Below are positions 1 through 7,234 of a DNA stretch of 15,752 nt, in pieces; within the stretch, counting starts at the first letter, position 1; the number at the start of each line of letters is the position of its first letter. Source of the stretch: CAYXRK01 sp964467615. GTDB taxonomy: Bacteria; Hydrogenedentota; Hydrogenedentia; Hydrogenedentales; GCA-2746185. Both the position numbers and the translations under genes were made by a program. A model generated the notes under the pieces. That model did no database searches. It was not told the DNA's origin and worked only from the letters and a program-made list of their open reading frames with translations. The stretch spans positions 1 to 15,752 of the forward strand of contig CAYXRK010000109.1 in the NCBI GenBank assembly GCA_964467615.1, in the 5' to 3' direction.

Positions 1-318
1 GCCGCCGAACGCATCCGTGTGCAGGGGGCGTATGCGTGTGCGCGCAACGATACGTTCCACATCCTCTTGGGAATCGACGGCGACGTGCGCATCGTCGCGG
101 ACGGTGACGAGGCGACGCTTCGGCGGGCGCAAGCGGTCCTTATTCCGGGGCGGATCCGGGATTGGCGAGCCGAAGGCGACGGCGAGTTCCTTTGCTATTA
201 CGTCCCCGAACTAGCGCGAGATGTCGTCGCGCCTCTTCGGAATGCGGGCCACCGCGCGGAAGCGATCGTGCACCTTGGGGGCGATCCATCCGCGAGCGAT
301 CTGGCGAGCGCGATTTAG
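1..318 (+). CDS. Probable mannose-6-phosphate isomerase (class I), C-terminal fragment
   Basis: The frame is open from base 1 to a TAG at 316-318, so only the last 105 residues of a larger protein are present. The visible part reads as a cupin-like beta domain: a strand with FHILLGIDGDVRI, then the turn AVLIPGRIRDW, then GEFLCYYVPEL. This order, including an 'AVLIPA'-type turn and a 'yvP' strand, matches the C-terminal cupin of class I phosphomannose isomerases, which interconvert mannose-6-phosphate and fructose-6-phosphate in the cytosol using zinc. The metal-binding residues would lie upstream, outside the window, so the activity cannot be confirmed. The tail after about residue 75 matches nothing I recognise. 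The stop overlaps the stop of the convergent oppC gene by 4 bases. Another cupin-containing protein is possible. Confidence 0.55.
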   Translation, partial: AAERIRVQGAYACARNDTFHILLGIDGDVRIVADGDEATLRRAQAVLIPGRIRDWRAEGDGEFLCYYVPELARDVVAPLRNAGHRAEAIVHLGGDPSASDLASAI

Positions 319-1208
319 TCCTTGCTGACGCGCGGATCGAGTGCGTCACGCAGGCCGTCGCCTAGGAAGTTCAGCGAGAAGAGCGTTAGACTTAGCGCGA
401 GCGACGGGAAAATCAGCAGCCACGGAAACTCTTCCATTTGTTCCGCGCCGTCACGGATCATCGAACCCCAGGAACTCATCGGGGCTTGCACGCCGAGGCC
501 GAGGAAACTCAAGAACGCCTCGAGCAGCATGATGTTCGGGATCGTGAGCGTGGTGTAGACGATGATGGGCCCGAGTGCGTTTGGGATGACATGCCGAAAA
601 AGTATTTGCCGCGTTCGCAGGCCCATGGCGATGGTCGCTTCGATGTATTCCTTCTTGCGGATGGACAGCACTTGCCCGCGGACTATGCGGGCCATCGTTA
701 GCCACTCGACCGCGCCGATCGCGAGGAATAGCAGGATGAGACTGCGGCCGAAAAAGACCATCAGAATGATGACGAAGATCGTGAACGGCAACGCGTAGAG
801 GATATCGACGGCGCGCATCATCACGTTGTCCGTACGCCCGCCGAGGTATCCCGCGGTCGCGCCGTAGACGACGCCGACGAGAAGCGACACGGCGGTCGCC
901 GCGAAGCCGACCATGAGCGAGATGCGGCCGCCGTAAAGGGTGCGCGTGAGCACGTCGCGGCCCAGATAGTCCGTGCCAAACCAATGCGCACCGTCGGGCG
1001 AGGCCGCGCCAAGATCAAGATCCTGGTCCTCGTAGCCGTGGGGAGAGAACCAGGGCCCGGCGAGGCAGACGAACGCGGTACAAACGATAAAGATCGCGCC
1101 GAACCACGCCATTCGATTTCGGCGCAGCCTTCGGAGCGCGTCCTCCCAAAGCGACGTGCCGCGTTCGGCGTCTGCGAGGTCGACGTGGGCGATCGCGGCG
1201 TCAGGCAT
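315..1208 (-). CDS. oppC: Peptide/nickel-type ABC transporter permease, OppC/DppC family
   Basis: This 297-residue inner-membrane protein has the usual OppC length and layout. A cytoplasmic N-terminus leads into a first membrane segment at about 33-52. HWFGTDYLGRD (75-85) is the OppC/DppC signature before the core domain. Five further hydrophobic segments follow from about 93 to the C-terminus. The EAA loop, EYIEATIAMGL with RHVIPN after it (187-210), is where the ATPase would dock. The ATG start overlaps the end of oppB by 8 bases and is preceded by GAGG at a 7-nt spacing, so the two are translationally coupled. The family imports oligopeptides, dipeptides or related solutes as an OppB/OppC heterodimer. 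No binding protein or OppD/OppF ATPase gene is visible, so the substrate cannot be assigned. Confidence 0.93.
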   Translation of the reverse strand: MPDAAIAHVDLADAERGTSLWEDALRRLRRNRMAWFGAIFIVCTAFVCLAGPWFSPHGYEDQDLDLGAASPDGAHWFGTDYLGRDVLTRTLYGGRISLMVGFAATAVSLLVGVVYGATAGYLGGRTDNVMMRAVDILYALPFTIFVIILMVFFGRSLILLFLAIGAVEWLTMARIVRGQVLSIRKKEYIEATIAMGLRTRQILFRHVIPNALGPIIVYTTLTIPNIMLLEAFLSFLGLGVQAPMSSWGSMIRDGAEQMEEFPWLLIFPSLALSLTLFSLNFLGDGLRDALDPRVSKD

Positions 1209-2181
1209 GACGCAGCCTCGGATCGAGCCAAGTGTGAAGGAGGTCGACGACCATGTTGAAGACGATGATCAGCGTTGCGTAGAACAACACCGTGCCGATG
1301 ATCATGGTGTAATCGCGGTTGAACGCGGACTCGACGAATTGGCGGCCCAGCCCCGGGATTTGGAAGATCGTCTCGACGACGAACGAACCGCTGAGCAGGC
1401 CCGCGGCGGCGGGCCCGAGGAACGACACGACCGGCGCGATACCGCCGCGCAACGCGTGACGCAGCACGACGCGCGTTTCGGAGAGCCCTTTCGCGCGGGC
1501 GGTGCGGATGAAGTCGTTCGCCAGAATTTCGAGCATGCCGCCGCGCGCGAGGCGTGCCACGTATGCGGCGTACATTGCGGCGAGCGTGACCGACGGGAGG
1601 ATCTTCTGCGTGTTGAACAGCGTGTCGAGATGCAACTCGACCTTCGCCGAACCCGACACGAAGTACACCTCGAACAATGGACTCCACCCCGATACCGGCA
1701 CCCAATGCAAGCGCAATCCAAAGAACAACACCAAGAGCGGGCCAAGGACGAACGTCGGCACGCAAATGCCGGCCATCGCCAGCGACATCGGCACGTAGTC
1801 CGTGAGCGTATTCGGCCTGAGTGCGGCGATGATGCCGAGGGTCAGTCCTGCCGCGAGCGCGATGCAGAGCGCGTAGAAGCCCAACTCAAGCGACACGGGA
1901 AAACTGGTGCCGATCATTTCGTTCACCGAATACGAAGAGTTCTTGAACGATGGGCCGAGGTCGCCGCGCACGAGATCCGCCAAGTAGCCGGCGTACTGGC
2001 TCACGAGCGGGCCGTCGAGGTTGTAGTACGCCTCGATGCGCTTCTTGATTTCCTCCGGCACAGCCTTCTCCCGGTCGAACGGCCCGCCGGGCGCAAGCCG
2101 AATCAGGAAAAACGTCAGCGTGACAATGACGAAGAGAACAGGGACGGCCTCAAGAAGCCGCCGAATGACAACGCGAATCAT
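1201..2181 (-). CDS. oppB: Peptide/nickel-type ABC transporter permease, OppB/DppB family
   Basis: This 326-residue membrane protein is the OppB partner of the downstream permease. The N-terminal membrane segment (7-30) ends in FFLIRLAPGGPFD, the typical OppB start. RGDLGPSFK (72-80) is the conserved periplasmic motif before the transporter core. The EAA loop is DFIRTARAKGL (223-233), followed by RHALRG. FQIPGLGRQFVESAFNRDY (263-281) and the closing LHTWLDPRLRHA are also family-typical. About six membrane segments are expected. The ATG start has only a weak upstream GGA. A good promoter-like pair lies at 2218-2246, so oppB-oppC may form a two-gene transcript separate from the deacetylase gene 84 bases upstream. 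In the family OppB contributes half of the translocation channel; the solute here is unknown. Confidence 0.93.
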   Translation of the reverse strand: MIRVVIRRLLEAVPVLFVIVTLTFFLIRLAPGGPFDREKAVPEEIKKRIEAYYNLDGPLVSQYAGYLADLVRGDLGPSFKNSSYSVNEMIGTSFPVSLELGFYALCIALAAGLTLGIIAALRPNTLTDYVPMSLAMAGICVPTFVLGPLLVLFFGLRLHWVPVSGWSPLFEVYFVSGSAKVELHLDTLFNTQKILPSVTLAAMYAAYVARLARGGMLEILANDFIRTARAKGLSETRVVLRHALRGGIAPVVSFLGPAAAGLLSGSFVVETIFQIPGLGRQFVESAFNRDYTMIIGTVLFYATLIIVFNMVVDLLHTWLDPRLRHA

Positions 2182-2188
2182 GGTGTCC

Positions 2189-2206
2189 GATCAGAACGTT
2201 CGATCA
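2189..2206. repeat. 8-bp palindrome framed by 5-bp direct repeats in the oppB leader
   Basis: GATCA (2189-2193), GAACGTTC (2194-2201, a perfect palindrome) and GATCA (2202-2206) follow one another without gaps. The block lies between the predicted oppB transcription start (near 2211) and the start codon at 2181. It could be an operator or chance; see findings. Confidence 0.35.
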
Positions 2207-2217
2207 ATGCGCGCGGG

Positions 2218-2246
2218 ATTATGAAAGAAACCGCGGAGAAAACCAA
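2218..2246 (-). promoter_or_regulatory. Predicted sigma-70-type promoter for oppB-oppC
   Basis: On the minus strand a TTGGTT box (2241-2246) is followed by a 17-base spacer and CATAAT (2218-2223, 5 of 6 matches to TATAAT). This would start transcription near 2211, giving an oppB leader of about 30 bases. It sits in the 84-base gap after the deacetylase gene. The call rests on sequence only. Confidence 0.5.
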
Positions 2247-2265
2247 TGCAGAATCGGATCGCCGC

Positions 2266-3177
<912 letters not shown>

Positions 3178-3186
3178 GGCGCGGTC

Positions 3187-3192
3187 ATGATA
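3187..3192 (-). promoter_or_regulatory. Candidate -10 box giving a near-leaderless deacetylase mRNA
   Basis: On the minus strand TATCAT (5 of 6 to TATAAT) ends 9 bases before the ATG at 3177, so transcription would start 1-3 bases before the start codon. There is no convincing -35 hexamer at 16-18 bases, which weakens the call. Confidence 0.3.
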
Positions 3193-3222
3193 CAGGAGGT
3201 TGGACGCGTTCGAGCGGCAGTT

Positions 3223-3240
3223 CCGGGCTAGAAAGCCCGG
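3223..3240. repeat. Perfect 7-bp stem-loop in the DUF1015/deacetylase gap
   Basis: CCGGGCT (3223-3229) and AGCCCGG (3234-3240) are perfect complements around an AGAA loop; T3222 and A3241 add an eighth pair. It lies 8 bases beyond the DUF1015 stop in the direction of that gene. No T-run follows on either strand, so it is not a standard intrinsic terminator. It may stabilise the DUF1015 mRNA 3' end or be one copy of a dispersed intergenic repeat. Confidence 0.6.
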
Positions 3241-3248
3241 ACTCCTGC

Positions 3249-4499
3249 TTACGCCATTCGATAAATCACGGGGCCGGTGGGCAGCTTCGGATAAAGATAC
3301 GTCGCTTTTTGCGGCATGTATTCGCCGGCATCGGCGCAGGCGCGGATTTGTTGGGGCGTCGCCGGCTTCGTCAGGAAGGCGAGTCCCTTTTCGCCGCGGT
3401 CGGCGTAGGCGACGGCCTTCTGCGCGTCGGGTTCGTAGATAAGTTCCGCGCCTTCGGGCAAGCCGACGAGTTGTTCGAGCACGCCGCGGTGCAGGACGGC
3501 GACATCGAGGTCGCGCCAGGCCGGGCCGTGGTCGTTGCCGAGCCAATCGGCGCGGTCAACATCGCGCAGGCGAAGGAGGTGGTGACCCGCGCCACGCGCC
3601 GCGAGGCCGAACACGCAGCCGGGTTCGAAGCGCACGCGCTGCGCTAGATCGCCGTTCGCGGGCACGACGTCGAAGTACTCGTTGAGCCGGGAACGCAATG
3701 CGTCGAAGCTCATGCCATCGGGCTGGTCGCAGACGCGGTGCGCAGGGTAGACGAGCAGTCCGGGGTCCTGGAACGAGACGAAGCCCATCATGATGTAGTC
3801 ATACGGACCGGGTGCGCCATTGTTTCGCACGCGCATTTCGTCGCGGTAGGCGAGGGCGGTCGCGTAGCGGTGATGGCCGTCGGCGATGTAGAGGGTCTTG
3901 TCGCGGAAAAAGGCCGTGACGCGCGGGTCGTCGTCGATGCGCCACATCCGTTGCGTAACGCCGTCTATCGTATGCGCTTCGAGGAGCGCCTCCCCTTGGC
4001 GAATGGCGTCGTACACGAATCCCAGTTCGTTGCTTTCGTCGTTATACATCACGAACACCGCGCCGAAGTATGTTCGCGTCGCGCGAGTCAGGGCGAGGCG
4101 GTCTTGAATCTTGTGGGCAAAAGTCCTCTCGTGGCCGAGGACGGTTTCCTCGCCTGGTTCGGGCAATTTTGTGAGGGCGTAGAACGCGCGGCGTTTGTGC
4201 TCGCGGCCGTCGATATCGCGGAAGGTCTGTTCGAGGACGTAGAACGACGGCACGTTATCTTGGATGAGAACATTGCCGTCGAGCCGCCGCTTGAGGTCTC
4301 GCGCCGCGTCGTCGTATTTGTCTCCTTCTCCGCGTGCCTCGGGCAGAATGACGTGCACCATGTTGTTCGGACTGCGCGCAGCGAGCAGGGCGCGCTGTTC
4401 CGACGTGATGACGTCGAACGGCGGCGTGATGACCTCGTCGAAATTGCGGACGACATCAGGACCGAATCGATACCCTTGAAACGCTTGGACTGTAAGCAT
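3249..4499 (-). CDS. DUF1015 family protein (COG4198), function unknown
   Basis: This 416-residue protein has no signal peptide or membrane segment and is probably cytosolic. Recognisable family landmarks are the N-terminal FQGYRFGPD and TPPFDVIT (26-33), the HERT tetrad (123-126) in a charged stretch with KIQDRLALTRATRTYFG, and YIADGHHRYATALAYRD (204-220), the hallmark DGHHRY motif. The length is normal for DUF1015. The family has no settled biochemical activity, and I do not assign one. I chose the ATG at 4499 because the sequence from MLTVQAFQGY matches the family N-terminus and GGGGG lies 11 bases upstream; an in-frame ATG at 4538 would add 13 atypical residues. It is divergent from the HIT gene, with a predicted promoter at 4553-4582. 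Confidence 0.85.
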   Translation of the reverse strand: MLTVQAFQGYRFGPDVVRNFDEVITPPFDVITSEQRALLAARSPNNMVHVILPEARGEGDKYDDAARDLKRRLDGNVLIQDNVPSFYVLEQTFRDIDGREHKRRAFYALTKLPEPGEETVLGHERTFAHKIQDRLALTRATRTYFGAVFVMYNDESNELGFVYDAIRQGEALLEAHTIDGVTQRMWRIDDDPRVTAFFRDKTLYIADGHHRYATALAYRDEMRVRNNGAPGPYDYIMMGFVSFQDPGLLVYPAHRVCDQPDGMSFDALRSRLNEYFDVVPANGDLAQRVRFEPGCVFGLAARGAGHHLLRLRDVDRADWLGNDHGPAWRDLDVAVLHRGVLEQLVGLPEGAELIYEPDAQKAVAYADRGEKGLAFLTKPATPQQIRACADAGEYMPQKATYLYPKLPTGPVIYRMA

Positions 4500-4552
4500 T
4501 GACGCAGTTTCCCCCGGCGAACAACAGAACGGCCCCACCCCGCACCGGCATG

Positions 4553-4582
4553 ATCATACGTTTGCGGCTGGGCCGGGGGCAA
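4553..4582 (-). promoter_or_regulatory. Predicted promoter for the DUF1015 gene
   Basis: On the minus strand TTGCCC (4577-4582) is followed by an 18-base spacer and TATGAT (4553-4558, 5 of 6 to TATAAT). The leader would be about 45 bases. It lies in the 193-base divergent region 4500-4692, where I see no other gene. Confidence 0.45.
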
Positions 4583-4598
4583 CGGCACGCGATCGGCA

Positions 4599-4627
4599 TT
4601 GCGGCGGCGGGAACGCGCTGGCAGAAT
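4599..4627 (+). promoter_or_regulatory. Predicted promoter for the HIT gene
   Basis: TTGCGG (4599-4604) is followed by a 17-base spacer and CAGAAT (4622-4627, 4 of 6). Transcription would start near 4634, about 59 bases before the chosen ATG. The -35 is weak against the E. coli consensus; the same hexamer and spacing occur before kdsB. Confidence 0.35.
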
Positions 4628-4679
4628 AGCGAGATGCGACGCGCGGACCGCGTTGACGGACGAAACATGTCATGCACAC

Positions 4680-4685
4680 GGGGGA
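4680..4685 (+). promoter_or_regulatory. Shine-Dalgarno that fixes the HIT gene start
   Basis: GGGGGA lies 7 bases before the ATG at 4693. The alternative in-frame ATG at 4672 lies upstream of this site and has no comparable ribosome-binding sequence, so 4693 is preferred. Confidence 0.6.
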
Positions 4686-4692
4686 CGGATTC

Positions 4693-5040
4693 ATGGCAGG
4701 GAGTTGTTTGTTTTGCAAGATCGCGGCGGGAGAGATTCCGTCGACGAAAGTTTTTTCGGACGACGAGTTCTACGCGTTTCGGGACATCAATCCCGCAGCG
4801 CCGACGCATATCCTGATTGTGCCTCGTAAACATTTCGAGAGCGTCGCGGCGGCTTCACCGGCGGACGACGCGCTTTTGGGCCGGATGATGCTGCGCGCGA
4901 ATGAGATCGCGCAGTCGGAGGGATTGGTGGACAGCGGGTTCCGTTACGTGATCAACACGGGCCGGAACGGCGGCCAGACGGTCTTTCACGTACATCTGCA
5001 CATACTCGGTGGGCGGCCCATGTCGTGGCCGCCGGGCTGA
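4693..5040 (+). CDS. HIT family purine nucleoside phosphoramidase (HinT-like)
   Basis: This 115-residue protein is a standard single-domain bacterial HinT-type histidine triad hydrolase. SCLFCKIAAGEIPSTKV (4-20) is the typical N-terminus with a CxxC pair that may bind zinc. DINPAAPTHILIVPRKH (31-47) is the second family block. HVHLHILGG (99-107) is the histidine triad, with H101 as the expected nucleophile and H99 and H103 beside it; N88 and the GRNGGQ turn precede it. Members are cytosolic homodimers that hydrolyse AMP-lysine and other nucleoside phosphoramidates. It is transcribed divergently from the DUF1015 gene and is followed by a 103-base gap before the alpha/beta hydrolase, so it may be monocistronic. 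The only real doubt is the start, resolved here by the Shine-Dalgarno site. Confidence 0.95.
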   Translation: MAGSCLFCKIAAGEIPSTKVFSDDEFYAFRDINPAAPTHILIVPRKHFESVAAASPADDALLGRMMLRANEIAQSEGLVDSGFRYVINTGRNGGQTVFHVHLHILGGRPMSWPPG

Positions 5041-5070
5041 GGCGCGCGAAGGCGCAGTGGAATTCAACGC

Positions 5071-5097
5071 GAGGGTTTCCGGCTTGACCCGGCCCTC
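5071..5097 (+). terminator. Imperfect hairpin after the HIT gene
   Basis: GAGGG (5071-5075) pairs with CCCTC (5093-5097), and CCGG (5079-5082) pairs with CCGG (5089-5092), leaving a 3-base bulge and a 6-base loop. It begins 31 bases after the HIT stop. The following bases (TTGCATT) are not a T-run, so termination is uncertain. The hairpin also covers the predicted -35 box of the next gene. Confidence 0.25.
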
Positions 5098-5112
5098 TTG
5101 CATTACTACCAT
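5084..5112 (+). promoter_or_regulatory. Predicted promoter for the alpha/beta hydrolase gene
   Basis: TTGACC (5084-5089, 5 of 6 to TTGACA) is followed by a 17-base spacer and TACCAT (5107-5112, 4 of 6). Transcription would start near 5119, upstream of both candidate start codons at 5144 and 5186. It may drive the whole cluster to 10526. Confidence 0.45.
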
Positions 5113-5143
5113 GTGCGAAACGACGTTGATCTCGATTTGAAGG

Positions 5144-6148
5144 TTGACGACTCGAGCGGCGGCCGATCTTGGGGGGCGCTTAGCAGTGGCATTGGCGACG
5201 GTCAAGGGCGTGGCGGACTGGGCGAAAGCGCGGAAGGACATCGAGGCCGCCGTATTTTCGGTGATGGGGAGGCTGCCGAAGGAACTTCCGGAACTTCAGA
5301 CGAAGACAATCGACGAGGTGGACTTCCCAGGGTACTCGCGAAAGCGCATAAACTATTTTGTTGATTCCTGGACGCGCGTGTCGGCGTGGTTGTTCGTGCC
5401 GGAAGGACGCGAGGTCAAGCCCGCGATCTTGTGCTGTCACGATAGAACGCACCGGGGGAAAGACGAACCGGCGGGGATCGACGGGAAGCCGTTCATGGCG
5501 TTCGCCCAGCACTTCGCGGAACTCGGCTACGTGACGCTCGCCCCGGATTCGATTACGGCGGGCGACCGCGTATCGAGCGGGCTTGAACCATTCGATACGC
5601 GGCAGTTCTACAAGGACTACCCGAAATACTCGGCGATGGGCAAAATGCTTTGGGACCATACGCGAGCGGTCGACGTTCTGAACGAAACGCGTGGAGTTGA
5701 CGCGGCGCGGATCGGTGTCATTGGGCACGATATGGGCGGCTATAACGCCCTCATGCTGGCGTCGTTCGACGAGCGCGTTCAGGTATGCGTGGCGAGCGGA
5801 GCGTTCACCTGTTTCCAGGACGACACGGATCCGGGCCGCTGGGCCCGAGACAAGGGGTTCGTGTTGCTTCCGAAGTTGCAACCGGCGATCGAATCGAAGA
5901 CGTATCCGTTCGACTGGTGCGACGTGCTCGCGTTGGCCGCTCCGAGCCCCGTGCTACTCGTGACGGCGCTGAATGACGAAGTGTTACCGAACACGAGGAG
6001 TTGCGAGCGGGCGGCCAGAGAGGCGCGGCGCGTATACAAGTTTCTGGGGGCCGAGTCCATGCTTCAGAACTTCACGCATAAGGGCGGTCACACGATGACG
6101 CGCGAGACACTCGACGCGGCGGACGAATGGTTTGAGCGTTGGTTATAG
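5144..6148 (+). CDS. Alpha/beta hydrolase (dienelactone hydrolase / acetylxylan esterase-like) with Asp at the nucleophile site
   Basis: This 334-residue alpha/beta-hydrolase fold protein lacks a signal peptide. CCHDRTHRGKDEPAGIDG (97-114) and ELGYVTLAPDS (126-136) match the deacetylase-like esterases common in Planctomycetota. The nucleophile elbow reads IGHDMGGYNA (193-202): residue 196 is Asp (GAT at 5729-5731), where this family normally has Ser in GHSxGG. The other triad members look intact: D278 in TALNDEV and H316 in KGGHTM. Asp nucleophiles occur in haloalkane dehalogenases and epoxide hydrolases of the same fold, so it may be active on a different bond, or be inactive. The start is uncertain: TTG at 5144 follows an in-frame TGA at 5138, while GTG at 5186 has GGGGGG 9 bases upstream. 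It precedes moxR by 60 bases. Confidence 0.85.
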   Translation: MTTRAAADLGGRLAVALATVKGVADWAKARKDIEAAVFSVMGRLPKELPELQTKTIDEVDFPGYSRKRINYFVDSWTRVSAWLFVPEGREVKPAILCCHDRTHRGKDEPAGIDGKPFMAFAQHFAELGYVTLAPDSITAGDRVSSGLEPFDTRQFYKDYPKYSAMGKMLWDHTRAVDVLNETRGVDAARIGVIGHDMGGYNALMLASFDERVQVCVASGAFTCFQDDTDPGRWARDKGFVLLPKLQPAIESKTYPFDWCDVLALAAPSPVLLVTALNDEVLPNTRSCERAAREARRVYKFLGAESMLQNFTHKGGHTMTRETLDAADEWFERWL

Positions 6149-6168
6149 CGGGAACGAGCGAATGCTTT

Positions 6169-6193
6169 CGGATCGGGCGTTGTTCCCAATCCG
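6169..6193 (+). other. Hairpin between the hydrolase and moxR genes
   Basis: CGGAT-C-GGG (6169-6177) pairs with CCC-A-ATCCG (6185-6193), 8 pairs with one C/A mismatch around a 7-base loop; T6167-A6195 and a T/G wobble can extend it. It ends 15 bases before the moxR GTG. No T-run follows. It may modulate read-through or moxR translation, or be chance in GC-rich DNA. Confidence 0.35.
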
Positions 6194-6208
6194 GACGCAT
6201 CGAGTCCC

Positions 6209-7222
6209 GTGACCGTGGACCCACAACGAAAGGCTATTGCCGTGCGTGAAAGCGCGCTTCCAGTAGAACGGCCCGAAAACGACGCCGCGCAACTCCGAGT
6301 CTCGATGTTGATCAACAATATCGAGAAAGTGATTTTTGGCAAGCGCGAGGTGGTCAAGCTGTGCGTGGTGGGCTTGCTCGCACGTGGCCATATCCTTATC
6401 GAAGACGTGCCCGGCATCGGCAAGACGACGCTGGCGCAGGGATTGGCACGGTCGCTCGACTGCGAATTCACGCGAATACAATTCACGAGCGACATGCTTC
6501 CCGCAGACATCATCGGCGTGTCGATTTTGAATCCGAGGACGAATGAGTTCGAGTTCCGGGAAGGCCCGATATTCGCAAACGTGGTGCTGGCGGACGAGGT
6601 AAACCGCACGCCCCCGAAAACGCAGAGTGCGCTACTCGAGGCGATGAGCGAATTCCACATCTCCGTGGAAGGTAAGCCGCGCCAACTTCCGAAGCCGTTC
6701 GTCGTTTTGGCGACGCAGAACCCGATCGAACATGAGGGAACATATGTTCTTCCCGAGGCACAGCTTGATAGATTTCTGCTTCGGGTCGAAATCGGGTATC
6801 CGCCGCCGGATGACGAGTTGAGGATCATGCGCCGGAGGGACTCGCTCGCCGCGTTGGACGAACTCCGGCCAGTGCTGACGGCCGCGGACGTGATGGAGCT
6901 GCAGGAAGCGTCTCGGGACGTGCACGTGGACGAAAGCGTCGCGCAGTACATGTTGGCAATCGTCCACGCGACGCGCGAGCACGAACACGTGAAACTCGGC
7001 GTGAGTCCCCGCGGTTCACTCTCGTTTTATGAGGCGGCGCAGGCGTTCGCGCTGGTCGAAGGACGAGACTTCGTAACGCCGGACGACGTGAAGCGCATGG
7101 CCATCCCCGTTATCTCGCACCGGATTCTAATCAAATCTCGCGGGGGAAATCTCGCGGCATCGTCCCTTGAACGGGCCCGCGTCGTGGGAGATGTACTTAA
7201 GCGGACCGCGATTCCCGTTTAG
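6209..7222 (+). CDS. MoxR family AAA+ ATPase
   Basis: This 337-residue cytosolic AAA+ ATPase has every core motif. The Walker A element is EDVPGIGKTT (65-74) with K72 and T73. Walker B is VVLADE (125-130), followed by VNRTPPKTQSALLEAM. Sensor 1 is N171 in ATQNP, the candidate arginine finger is R188 in LDRFLLR, and sensor 2 is R268 in SPRGS. The AAA_lid domain follows. MoxR ATPases act as chaperone-like factors for partner proteins, commonly DUF58/von Willebrand A proteins, as expected from the next gene 12 bases downstream. GTG at 6209 is the longest start. GTG at 6242, with AAAGG about 9 bases upstream, is a reasonable alternative that loses 11 unconserved residues. The conserved sequence begins near residue 33 (MLINNIEKVIFGK). 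Confidence 0.95.
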   Translation: MTVDPQRKAIAVRESALPVERPENDAAQLRVSMLINNIEKVIFGKREVVKLCVVGLLARGHILIEDVPGIGKTTLAQGLARSLDCEFTRIQFTSDMLPADIIGVSILNPRTNEFEFREGPIFANVVLADEVNRTPPKTQSALLEAMSEFHISVEGKPRQLPKPFVVLATQNPIEHEGTYVLPEAQLDRFLLRVEIGYPPPDDELRIMRRRDSLAALDELRPVLTAADVMELQEASRDVHVDESVAQYMLAIVHATREHEHVKLGVSPRGSLSFYEAAQAFALVEGRDFVTPDDVKRMAIPVISHRILIKSRGGNLAASSLERARVVGDVLKRTAIPV

Positions 7223-7234
7223 GCCTCTGCCGCA

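Noticed and set aside
821..1765. A 314-codon minus-strand frame overlapping oppB and oppC
   Set aside because: It is out of frame with both permeases, which have complete family motifs; the Arg-rich product is typical of a shifted frame.
3194..3200. Perfect Shine-Dalgarno AGGAGGT on the plus strand
   Set aside because: No start codon stands at a proper distance, and the frame that begins there is antisense to DUF1015 with no recognisable product.
3178..3546. N-terminal extension of the deacetylase to 3546
   Set aside because: It would add 123 Arg-rich residues overlapping the DUF1015 3' end; family homology begins at MASTALIF.
4672..4692. Longer start for the HIT gene at ATG 4672
   Set aside because: The GGGGGA site lies between the two ATGs and fits 4693; the extra seven residues are not family-like.
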